In this document: positions 1 to 5,325 of the stretch, in pieces
How positions within the stretch are numbered: position 1 is the stretch's first letter
How the letters are laid out: each line of letters begins with the position of its first letter
Origin: Actinomycetes bacterium
GTDB lineage: Bacteria > Actinomycetota > CALGFH01
Reading direction: 5' to 3'
Assembly (NCBI GenBank): GCA_030152105.1
Contig: JASLIH010000590.1
Span: 1 to 5,325 of the forward strand
DNA: 5,325 bases
The notes under the pieces: model-generated
Told to the model about the DNA's origin: nothing
Database searches by the model: none
What the model saw: the letters and a program-made list of their open reading frames with translations, nothing else
Program-made: the position numbers and the translations under genes

Positions 1-442
1 TGCCCGCCTTCAGGCTGGCCACCTCGTTGTGCAGGGCGCCCGGCCGGCTCGACGACCCACGGGTGACGCGCAGGCCCCAGTCGCCGCTGCGGCCCTCCTC
101 GACCCGTTCCAGGCCGGCCTTGCCAACCGCCGACCAGCCGCCGACCCCGGCCTCGAACCCGGCGTCGGCGAGCAGGTTGCCGTCGTCGGGCTTCGGGGAC
201 GGGCGGGTGCTGGCCGGGATCGGCGTGGTGGCCGCGGCCCTGGTGGTGGTGGGGACCGGGGGCAGCAGGTTGGGGAGGCGGGCCGCGCTCGACTCGGGCC
301 GGTTGAGCAGCGAGCTGAGCAGGATGACGGTGGTGAGCCCGATGGCCACCAGGGCCAGGATCGACTCGACGAGCAGGTGCTCGCGGGCCCGGGGCCGGGT
401 CCGCGGTGGTGGGGCGAGGTGGCGTGGCGGGGTCCGCTGCAT
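1..442 (-). CDS. Membrane-anchored protein with extracellular carbohydrate-binding-like domain (3' end outside window)
   Basis: The first 147 codons are visible and the frame is open to the window edge. Residues 1-21 are rich in Arg and Pro (cytoplasmic, positive-inside). Residues about 22-46 form one hydrophobic segment (LALVAIGLTTVILLSSLL), an uncleaved signal anchor. Residues about 47-86 are a Pro/Thr/Ser/Ala-rich extracytoplasmic spacer. From residue 88 the sequence NLLADAGFEAGVGGW, followed by a Gly-rich stretch ending GLRVTR, matches the N-terminal strand pattern of CBM4/9-type jelly-roll domains (NLL-x-N-x-GFE...GW). The likely role is binding glycan or another surface ligand outside the membrane; any catalytic domain would lie beyond the window. 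The ATG at 442-440 was chosen because GGGAG lies 9 nt upstream and the anchor follows naturally. It lies 58 nt downstream of the copy 1 stop on the same strand, so co-transcription is possible. The topology is clear; the domain family is an inference from a short motif. Confidence 0.8.
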   Translation of the reverse strand, partial: MQRTPPRHLAPPPRTRPRAREHLLVESILALVAIGLTTVILLSSLLNRPESSAARLPNLLPPVPTTTRAAATTPIPASTRPSPKPDDGNLLADAGFEAGVGGWSAVGKAGLERVEEGRSGDWGLRVTRGSSSRPGALHNEVASLKAG

Positions 443-450
443 GCCCGAAA

Positions 451-456
451 TCTCCC
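451..456 (-). promoter_or_regulatory. Ribosome binding site of the membrane/CBM-like gene
   Basis: On the minus strand GGGAGA sits 8 nt before the ATG at 442, close to ideal Shine-Dalgarno spacing. This supports that start over any internal one. Part of the site lies in the 3' arm of the inverted repeat at 453-499. Confidence 0.65.
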
Positions 457-499
457 AGCCGATGCTAATGCCCCGGTAACGCCGGGAAATTTGCTGGGA
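453..499 (-). repeat. Nested inverted repeat in the 58-nt intergenic gap
   Basis: The outer arms are GCTGGGA at 493-499 and TCCCAGC at 453-459 (plus strand), a perfect 7-bp match around 33 nt. Inside is a second stem, CCCGG at 472-476 and CCGGG at 482-486, with a 5-nt loop. It spans nearly the whole gap between the copy 1 stop (501-503) and the next gene's ATG (442). On the minus strand no T-run follows the inner stem, so it is a poor intrinsic terminator. The outer stem would pair with part of the Shine-Dalgarno GGGAGA. The complementarity is seen; any control of translation is inferred. Confidence 0.4.
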
Positions 500-500
500 A

Positions 501-2810
501 TCAGGCGGTGGGTGGGCGCAGCGCCGTGGCCAGGAAGGCGCGGGCTGCCTTCTGTTGCGCGTCGGCCTGGGCGGCGTCGCCCGCGGCCTCCAGGACGCGG
601 GCCGCGGCCAGGCGAGCGTCGGCCTCGTCGGGGAGGGAGCCGATGCCGGCGTAGATGGCGGCGGCGCGCAGCGGGTCGCCGGCGGCCAGGGCCCGGGCCG
701 CGTCCAGCCACGGTGACGGCGGGATGCCCAGGCGGTCCAGCGCCTCGGCCGGGAGGCCCAGCTCGGCCAGGACCACGCCCAGGTCGGCACCCAGGTCGGG
801 GACGAGCACGCCGCCGCCCAGCCCGGCCAGCAGCCGCTCGGCCAGCTCGGCGGCCTCGCCCCCGCGGCCGGCGGCCAGCAGCGCTCTGGCCAGGAAGGCC
901 CTGGTCGGGTGGAGGTCCTGAGGGTCGCGGGCCTGCACGGCCAGAGCGTGGGCCGCCTCGGCGTCCTCCATGGCCTCGGCCACCCGCCCCTCGGCCAGCC
1001 GGATCCGGCCCCGCCACAGCCGGCACTCCCATTCCAGGTAGTGGTGCTCGTTGGAGGCGAGCAGCTCGTCGACGATGGCCACGACCTCCGGCCAGCGCCC
1101 GGTCCAGTAGCGCTCGGCGACCCGCTGGAGCTCGATCGAGCGCCGCCAGCGCCACGACCCGAACCGCTCGGCCTGCCTGGCCCCCGCGGCCAGGGCGGCG
1201 AAGCACCGCTCCAGGTCGCCCATGGCCGCGGCCGCCCATCCCAGGTTGAGGTGCCAGACGATGCCGCTGGGCGTGCCCAGCTCGTCGAACCGGGCGATGG
1301 CGGCCTCAAGGTCCTCCAGCCCGCCCGGGTCGCCGGCCTCGACCCTGGCCGTGCCGATCGCCCCCAGCGCGTCCGCCTCCAGGTCGGGCAGCCCGAGTGT
1401 CCTGGCCATGGCCAGCACCTCCCGGCCCACGGCCAGCCCCTCGGCGTGCCGGCTGGCCACGACCAGGTGCATCATCGCCCCCCGCAGGACGGCCGCCCTG
1501 GTCGCCGACGGCGGGGCCCCGGCGACCAGGGCAAGGGCCCGGTCGGTGTGGGCCTCCCGGTCCTCGCCCCGGCCCTGCAGGAAGGCCAGCTCACCGAGCA
1601 GCATCTCGGCCTCGGCGGCGGCCACCGGCGCGCCGTCGGCCAGCAGGGCCTCCCGGGCCGCGGTCAGCTCATGGGCCCCCATCATCTCGCCCCGGCAGCG
1701 GGCCCGGCCGAGGCCGAGCAGGAGCTGGCCGCGACCCGGGTCGCCCTCGGCGGTCAGCTCCAGCGCCTCGGCCAGGAACCGGGCCGCGGTCTCCCAGCCG
1801 CCGAGGGTGGCGGCCCGGTCGCCGGCGTCGCGCAGCGCCCCGAGGGCGCGGGCGGCCAGCCCCGGCGGCTCGGTCCCGGCGGCGCGAGCGAACGACAGGG
1901 CGGCCCGATAGTGGTAGGCGAGCAGCTCGGCCCGGCCCCCGGCCCGGTCGGGGGCCAGCCCCTCGATCCACTCGGCGGCCCGCCGGTGCTTGCCGGCCCG
2001 CTCGGCCCGCAGCACCTGACCGTAGGCGACGTCGCGGACCAGCGTGTGCCGGAACGCGTACTCGACCTCGCCGGCGACCCGCGAGGCCGGGGCCCGCTGG
2101 AGGAACTCGCGCGCCTCCAGGCGGGCAAGGCACGGCTCCAGCTCCCGGCGGCTCAGGCCGCTGACCTCGGCGAGGGCTCCCAGCCAGCCGACCTGGCCGA
2201 GCACGGCGGCGTCGTTGAGCACCGCCTTGTCGGTTGCGGGCAGCGCGTCCAGGCGGGCGGCGACGATGGCGTGCACCCCGGTGGGCAGGGGCAGGGGGGC
2301 GGCCGCCCGGCGGCCGCCGCCGTCGCCGCGGTCGCGCAGCATCCGCACGTACTCCTCGGCGAACAGCGGGTTGCCGCCGACCCGGCCGAGCAGGGCCGGG
2401 TCGACCCCGGCGGGCAGGCCGTGGTGGGCCAGCAGGGTGGCCAGCAGGCCGGTGGTGTCGGGGTCGCCAAGGGGATCGAGGCGGATGGTGGTCCCGCCGG
2501 CGCCCCAGCCGGGCCGGCGTTCCAGCAGCTCCGGCCGGGCGGTGGCCAGCACCAGGATGGCCGCCGGGCCGGCGTCCCGGTCGGACAGGCCCTCCACGAA
2601 GTCGAGCAGGGCGTCGTCGGCCCGGTGCAGGTCCTCCAGGGCCAGGACCAGCGGCCGGGTCGCGGCCAGGCCGTGCAGGAAGCGCCGCCAGGCGGCGAAC
2701 TCCTCCTCGCGGTCGGCGGCGGTGGTCGGGCCGGCGCTGCCCGGGCGGCCACCGCCGACGCCGACCAGGCGGCCGAGGTGGCCGGCGACCCAGGCGGCGG
2801 CCACCTCCGG
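501..2810 (-). CDS. Copy 1: AAA/STAND-like ATPase core plus C-terminal TPR-like half of a cyclase-ATPase-TPR protein, 5'-truncated
   Basis: About 769 residues, ending at TGA 503-501, can be aligned to the other copies or to the family layout. The start is missing: homology begins at PEVAAAWVAGHL (2810-2775), downstream of where copy 3 has its Walker A. The frame stays open upstream to an ATG at 3302, but those roughly 164 codons are antisense to copy 2 and are not native. From the 5' end, the acidic Walker B-like pair is in LALEDLHRADD (Glu-Asp at 2636-2631), then GGNPLFAEEYVRML (about residue 145), a winged-helix-like stretch with FLQRAPASRVAGEVEY, and FRHTLVRDVAYG. From about residue 331 there are amphipathic Ala/Leu/Glu-rich helical pairs like TPRs, to the C-terminal ALRPPTA. 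No LuxR-type HTH is seen at the end. In the family, ATP hydrolysis is thought to gate signalling while the TPRs bind partners. Without Walker A this piece is unlikely to be an active ATPase. It lacks the GGL-x-LSPP hairpin insert of copies 2 and 3. Confidence 0.85.
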   Translation of the reverse strand, partial: PEVAAAWVAGHLGRLVGVGGGRPGSAGPTTAADREEEFAAWRRFLHGLAATRPLVLALEDLHRADDALLDFVEGLSDRDAGPAAILVLATARPELLERRPGWGAGGTTIRLDPLGDPDTTGLLATLLAHHGLPAGVDPALLGRVGGNPLFAEEYVRMLRDRGDGGGRRAAAPLPLPTGVHAIVAARLDALPATDKAVLNDAAVLGQVGWLGALAEVSGLSRRELEPCLARLEAREFLQRAPASRVAGEVEYAFRHTLVRDVAYGQVLRAERAGKHRRAAEWIEGLAPDRAGGRAELLAYHYRAALSFARAAGTEPPGLAARALGALRDAGDRAATLGGWETAARFLAEALELTAEGDPGRGQLLLGLGRARCRGEMMGAHELTAAREALLADGAPVAAAEAEMLLGELAFLQGRGEDREAHTDRALALVAGAPPSATRAAVLRGAMMHLVVASRHAEGLAVGREVLAMARTLGLPDLEADALGAIGTARVEAGDPGGLEDLEAAIARFDELGTPSGIVWHLNLGWAAAAMGDLERCFAALAAGARQAERFGSWRWRRSIELQRVAERYWTGRWPEVVAIVDELLASNEHHYLEWECRLWRGRIRLAEGRVAEAMEDAEAAHALAVQARDPQDLHPTRAFLARALLAAGRGGEAAELAERLLAGLGGGVLVPDLGADLGVVLAELGLPAEALDRLGIPPSPWLDAARALAAGDPLRAAAIYAGIGSLPDEADARLAAARVLEAAGDAAQADAQQKAARAFLATALRPPTA
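2775..2810. other. Left inversion breakpoint with inverted microhomology
   Basis: GGCCACCTCCGG at 2799-2810 reads on the plus strand as the native GHLR codons of copy 2, and on the minus strand as CCG GAG GTG GCC, plausible native PEVA codons of copy 1 (copy 3 has DPVT there). The same nine bases GGCCACCTC occur inverted at 2775-2783 as the GHL codons of copy 1, giving a 9-bp stem around 15 nt. The switch from minus-sense to plus-sense gene occurs within this stretch. Confidence 0.7.
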
Positions 2811-3812
2811 CGGCTGGTTGGGGTCGGCGCCGAACGCCCCGGGGTCGCCGGGCCGACAACGGCCGCCGACCGGGAGGAGGAGTTCGCCGCCTGGCGGCGC
2901 TTCCTGCACGGCCTGGCCGCCACCCGGCCGCTGGTGCTGGCCCTGGAGGACCTCCACCGGGCCGACGACGCCCTGCTCGACTTCGTCGAGGGGCTGGTCG
3001 ACGCCGACGCCGGCCCGGCGGCGGTCCTGGTCCTGGCCACCGCCCGGCCCGAGCTGCTGGAGCGCCGGCCCGGCTGGGGTGCCGGCGGGACCACCATCCG
3101 CCTCGAGCCCCTCGACGACCCCGACACCACCGGCCTGCTGGCAACCCTCCTCGCCCACCACGGCCTGCCCGCCGAGGTCGGCCCGGCCCTGCTCGGCCGG
3201 GTCGGCGGCAACCCCCTGTTCGCCGAGGAGTACGTCCGGATGCTGCGCGACCGGGGCGGCCACGCCGCCGACCGGGACGCCGCCGTCCCCCTGCCCCCGC
3301 ACCTCCGGTCCGTCGGGGGGCTACGCTTGAGCCCCCCGAGCCCCCTGCCCACCGGGGTCCACGCCATCGTGGCCGCCCGCCTGGACGCGCTGGACGCCGC
3401 TGACAAGGCGGTCCTGCACGACGCGGCCGTGCTCGGCCAGGTCGGCTGGCTGGGCGCCCTGGCCGAGATCACCGGCCGCGACCTCCCCGACCTGGAGGCC
3501 TGCGTGGCCCGCCTGGAGGCGCGCGCGTTCCTCCAGCGCGGCCCCGCCTCGCGGGTGGCCGGCGAGGTCGAGTACGCGTTCCGCCACACCCTGGTCCGCG
3601 ACGTCGCCTACGGGCAGGTGCTGCGGGCGGCCCGGGCCGACAAGCACCGGCGGGCCGCCGCCTGGATCGAGGACCTGGCCCCCGACCGGGCCGAGGGCCG
3701 GGCCGAGCTGCTCGCCTACCACTACCGGGCCGCCCTGTCGTTCGCCCGCGCCGCCGGGACCGAGCCGCCCGGGCTGGCCGGCCGCGCCCGGGCCGCGCTC
3801 TGGGACGCCGGC
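2799..3812 (+). pseudogene. Copy 2: inverted internal fragment of the ATPase core
   Basis: Plus-strand frame of 338 codons, from GHLRRLVGVG (2799) to ALWDAG (3812). It carries the same order of motifs as copies 1 and 3: TTAADREEEFAAWRRFLHGL, LALEDLHRADD (Glu-Asp at 2946-2951), GGNPLFAEEYVRML, FRHTLVRDVAYG and LAYHYRAALSFARAAG. Both ends are abrupt: there is no native start, cyclase end or Walker A upstream, and no TPR half downstream. Beyond each end the frame enters the antisense of copy 1 or copy 3. On the right I found no in-frame stop before the window edge, which is why it does not stand out as a closed ORF. No ribosome binding site is seen. It is best read as a gene fragment inserted backwards, or as the middle part of a chimera. 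Its many silent and coding differences from both neighbours show that it derives from a distinct paralogue. Confidence 0.8.
3313..3339 (+). repeat. In-frame hairpin element in copy 2 linker
   Basis: TCGGGGGGCT (3313-3322) and AGCCCCCCGA (3330-3339) form a perfect 10-bp stem with a 7-nt loop ending GCTTG. It is translated as GGLRLSPP within the variable linker before PLPTGVHAIVAARLDAL. No T-run follows. Copy 1 has no such stem at this place. The CTA in the stem and loop is the codon that supplies the TAG ending the minus-strand frame. Confidence 0.7.
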
Positions 3813-5325
3813 GGCGCGGGCGAACGACAGGGCGGCCCGGTAATGGTAGGCGAGCAGCTCGGCCCGGCCCTCGGCCCGGTCGGATCCGACACCCTCGATC
3901 CAGGCGGCGGCCCGGCGGTGCTTGTCGGCCCGCTCGGCCCGCAGCACCTGGCCGTAGGCCACGTCCCGGACCAGGGTGTGGCGGAACGCGTACTCGACCT
4001 CGCCCGCCACCCGCGAGGCGGGCGCGCGCTGGAGGAACTCGCGGGCCTCCAGCCGCCCCAGGGCCGCCTCCAGGTCGCCGACGCCGCGGCCGGCGATGGC
4101 GGCCAGCCCGCCCAGCCAGCCGACCTGGCCGAGCACGGCCGCGTCGTGGAGCACCGCCTTGTCGGCGGCGGGGAGCGCGTCCAGCCGGGCGGCGACGATC
4201 GCGTGCACCCCGGTGGGCAGGGGGTCCGGGGGGCTCAAGCCCAGCCCCCCGGTGGACCGGGGGAGCCGGTCGGGGACGGCCGGCCGGCCGCGGTCGCGGA
4301 GCATGCGCACGTATTCCTCGGCGAACAGCGGGTTGCCGCCGACCCGGCCGAGCAGGGCGGGGTCCACCTCGGTGGGCAGGCCGTGGTGGGCCAGGAGGGT
4401 GGCCAGCAGCCCGGTCGTGTCGACGTCGCCGAGGGGCTCCAGGGCCACGTTGGCCCCGCCCGCGCCCCAGCCCGGCCGGCGCTCCAGCAGCTCCGGCCGG
4501 GCCGTGGCCAGGACCAGGACGGCCGCCGGGCCGGCGTCCGCGTCGATCAGGCCCTCCACGAAGTCGAGCAGCGCGTCGTCGGCCCGGTGCAGGTCCTCCA
4601 GGGCCAGCACCAGCGGCCGGGCCGCCGCCAGCCCGTGCAGGAACCGCCGCCAGGCGGCGAACTCCTCCTCCCGGTCGGCCGCGGTGGTCGGCCCGCCGGC
4701 CCCGGACCGGGCCCCGACCCCGACCAGGCGCCGCAGATGCCCGGTCACCCAGGCGGCCGTCACCGGGTCGGCCACCGCCCCCGCGGCCACCGCCAGCCGC
4801 CGCCCCGCCAGCTCGGCCCCGTCGCTCTCGAGGATCCCCGTCTCCGCCTTGACCGCCTCGGCCAGCGCCCCGAAGGTCGGCCCGTCCCCGTACGGCAGGG
4901 CCCGCCCCTGCCGCCAGGCGAACCGACCGGCCAGCCGGTCGGCCAGCTCGGCCAGCAGCCGGCTCTTGCCGATGCCGGCGGCGCCGACGATGGTGACCAG
5001 CTGGGGGCCGCTCCGGGCCCGCCCGGCGGCGGCGAGCAGCTCGTCCAGCTCGCGGTCCCGGGCGACCAGGGGCGGGAACCGCCGGCTGGGGGAGGCCGGG
5101 CCGGTCCTTGGGGCCAGCGCCGGCCAGGCGAGCAGCGGGTCGCGGGCGCCCGGCGGGCCCTGGCGGACGGGGCCGTAGGCGATCGCCCGCTCGGTGGCCA
5201 GTCGGGTCGCCTCCGACACGAGCACGGTCCCGTCCGGCGCCAGTTCCTGGAGCCGGGCGGCGGCGCCCATGGGGTCGCCGGCGACCCGCCGGCGGCCGGC
5301 CCCCCTCCCGGCCGGCCGCACCAGC
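3321..5325 (-). CDS. Copy 3: class III nucleotide cyclase / AAA ATPase protein, N-terminus outside window, TPR half replaced by antisense tail
   Basis: The gene enters from the right edge with its true start outside. GDPMGAAARLQELAPDG followed by VLVSEATRLA is the C-terminal part of a class III adenylate/guanylate cyclase domain (family pattern GD-x-VN-x-AARL...G-x-VLVS). FPPLVARDRELDELL then opens the ATPase, with Walker A GAAGIGKS at 4985-4962, LALEDLHRADD (Glu-Asp at 4598-4593), GGNPLFAEEYVRML, and FRHTLVRDVAYG. Homology ends at FARAAG (3807), exactly where copy 1 continues into TPR-like repeats. After that the frame reads about 161 codons antisense to copy 2 (Gly/Gln/Val-rich, no domain) to TAG 3323-3321. 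A protein from this frame would keep the nucleotide-binding core but lose the TPR half, so normal function is doubtful. The cyclase catalytic residues are outside the window. Family assignment is firm; substrate and signal are unknown. Confidence 0.85.
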   Translation of the reverse strand, partial: LVRPAGRGAGRRRVAGDPMGAAARLQELAPDGTVLVSEATRLATERAIAYGPVRQGPPGARDPLLAWPALAPRTGPASPSRRFPPLVARDRELDELLAAAGRARSGPQLVTIVGAAGIGKSRLLAELADRLAGRFAWRQGRALPYGDGPTFGALAEAVKAETGILESDGAELAGRRLAVAAGAVADPVTAAWVTGHLRRLVGVGARSGAGGPTTAADREEEFAAWRRFLHGLAAARPLVLALEDLHRADDALLDFVEGLIDADAGPAAVLVLATARPELLERRPGWGAGGANVALEPLGDVDTTGLLATLLAHHGLPTEVDPALLGRVGGNPLFAEEYVRMLRDRGRPAVPDRLPRSTGGLGLSPPDPLPTGVHAIVAARLDALPAADKAVLHDAAVLGQVGWLGGLAAIAGRGVGDLEAALGRLEAREFLQRAPASRVAGEVEYAFRHTLVRDVAYGQVLRAERADKHRRAAAWIEGVGSDRAEGRAELLAYHYRAALSFARAAGVPERGPGAAGQPGRLGPGGAGERQGGPVVVGEQLGPALGPVGGQVLDPGGGPPVLVGPGRPQHLPVGDVADQGVAERVLDLAGHPRGGAALEERARLQAGHAGLQVGEVAAGDLGQGAQPADLAEHGRVVQDRLVSGVQRVQAGGHDGVDPGGQGARGAQA
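3807..3813. other. Right inversion breakpoint at a GCCGGC palindrome
   Basis: GCCGGC at 3807-3812 serves on the plus strand as the Ala-Gly of copy 2 (DAG; copy 1 has GACGCCGGCGAC here) and on the minus strand as the Ala-Gly end of FARAAG in copy 3. To its left the sequence is copy 2; to its right it is copy 3 inverted. The overlap of 6, possibly 7, nt is microhomology, with no insertion sequence or target-site duplication. Confidence 0.7.
4226..4252 (-). repeat. In-frame hairpin element in copy 3 linker
   Basis: Read in the gene's direction, CCGGGGGGCT and AGCCCCCCGG form a perfect 10-bp stem around the loop GGGCTTG, translated as GGLGLSPP. It has the same position, orientation and loop end (GCTTG) as the element in copy 2. 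The outermost stem pairs differ from copy 2 but are compensated (C-G and C-G here; T-A and C-G there). Confidence 0.7.

Larger units (their letters stand above)
1821..3812. repeat. Long inverted repeat: copy 1 arm / copy 2 arm
   Basis: The arm at 1821-2783 (minus-sense coding) is homologous to the arm at 2799-3812 (plus-sense coding), with only 15 nt between them. Both run from GHL to the DAG residues. The arms are 963 and 1014 nt. The 51-nt difference is accounted for by a 17-residue longer linker in copy 2. By eye roughly nine of ten residues match, with scattered silent changes. An imperfect palindrome with such a short loop is expected to be unstable in cells with SbcCD-type nucleases. 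Confidence 0.85.
2799..4742. repeat. Long inverted repeat: copy 2 arm / copy 3 arm
   Basis: The arm at 2799-3758 (plus) is homologous to the arm at 3807-4742 (minus), both running from GHL to FARAAG, with 48 nt between them. The 24-nt length difference comes from a linker 7 residues shorter and one residue missing near GVGA in copy 3. This repeat shares its left arm with the other long inverted repeat, so the order is arm, reversed arm, arm. Copies 1 and 3 are therefore direct repeats of about 0.95 kb. Confidence 0.85.

Noticed and set aside
472..486. Intrinsic terminator after copy 1
   Set aside because: The stem is only 5 bp and on the minus strand is followed by GCATTAGC, not a T-run.
10..1239. 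Long minus-strand ORF rich in Arg, Gly and Pro
   Set aside because: It is out of frame with both the TPR-like half of copy 1 and the membrane/CBM-like gene, and its composition is a typical GC-rich shadow with no domain.
29..1249. Long plus-strand ORFs at 27-479 and 29-1249
   Set aside because: They are antisense to two convincing minus-strand genes, dominated by low-complexity Arg/Pro/Gly, with no motif.
2297..2308. GGGCGGCCGCCC palindrome in the copy 1 linker as a third hairpin element
   Set aside because: It has neither the CT...GCTTG...AG core nor the GGL-x-LSPP translation; a plain GC-rich palindrome is expected often at this base composition.
1222..3403. Plus-strand ORFs opposite copy 1, running partly into copy 2 in other frames (1222-1911, 1397-2164, 2044-3330, 2234-3403)
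   Set aside because: None uses the frame that carries the conserved ATPase motifs on that strand; they are Arg/Pro/Ser-rich shadows.
1669..3589. Minus-strand ORFs in other frames at 1669-3144, 1754-2128 and 2153-3589
   Set aside because: Shadows of copy 1 and copy 2. The recurring start peptide (WRNAYSTSPATREAG-like) appears wherever the FRHTLVRDVAYG region is read antisense, so its conservation only reflects the sense gene.
2784..3812. Insertion sequence or invertase cassette as the cause of the reversed segment
   Set aside because: No transposase or recombinase gene, no terminal repeats other than the gene homology itself, and no target-site duplication at either junction.
3976..5178. 400-codon plus-strand ORF opposite copy 3
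   Set aside because: Antisense to the Walker A and ATPase core, Ser/Arg/Pro-rich, no independent domain.

Overview
The window is very GC-rich, with G or C in almost every third codon position. That fits a high-GC actinobacterium, probably environmental, although nothing here fixes the genus. There are two kinds of content. At the left edge, on the minus strand, is the start of a membrane-anchored extracellular protein with a carbohydrate-binding-like domain. The remaining 4.8 kb is one ATPase module present three times. It comes from a signalling protein of the class III nucleotide cyclase / AAA (STAND-like) ATPase / TPR type.

Layout, left to right: (i) 1-442 minus, the membrane/CBM-like protein, cut by the window edge; (ii) 443-500, a short gap with its ribosome binding site and a nested inverted repeat; (iii) 501 to about 2810 minus, copy 1, which holds the ATPase core without its Walker A end plus the whole C-terminal helical-repeat half; (iv) 2799-3812 PLUS, copy 2, an internal ATPase fragment with no start, Walker A, TPR half or stop of its own; (v) 3807-5325 minus, copy 3, which holds the end of the cyclase domain, Walker A and the ATPase core, then stops being homologous at the point where the TPR half should begin. 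Its frame runs on through the antisense of copy 2 to a TAG at 3321-3323.

The three copies agree at roughly nine of ten residues by eye but differ at many silent and coding positions, so they are diverged paralogues and not one sequence read three times. Copy 2 is inverted between the other two, which creates two back-to-back long imperfect palindromes sharing the middle arm. Both breakpoints fall on short inverted microhomology (up to 12 nt on the left, 6-7 nt on the right). This is the pattern expected of template switching during replication, or of a chimera formed during whole-genome amplification or assembly. Copy 3 (N-terminal half) and copy 1 (C-terminal half) are direct repeats and complement each other: recombination between them would rebuild one full-length gene.

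Copies 2 and 3, but not copy 1, also carry a small perfect GC-rich hairpin in frame in the linker after the ATPase core. No RNA gene, transposase, integrase or CRISPR array was seen.
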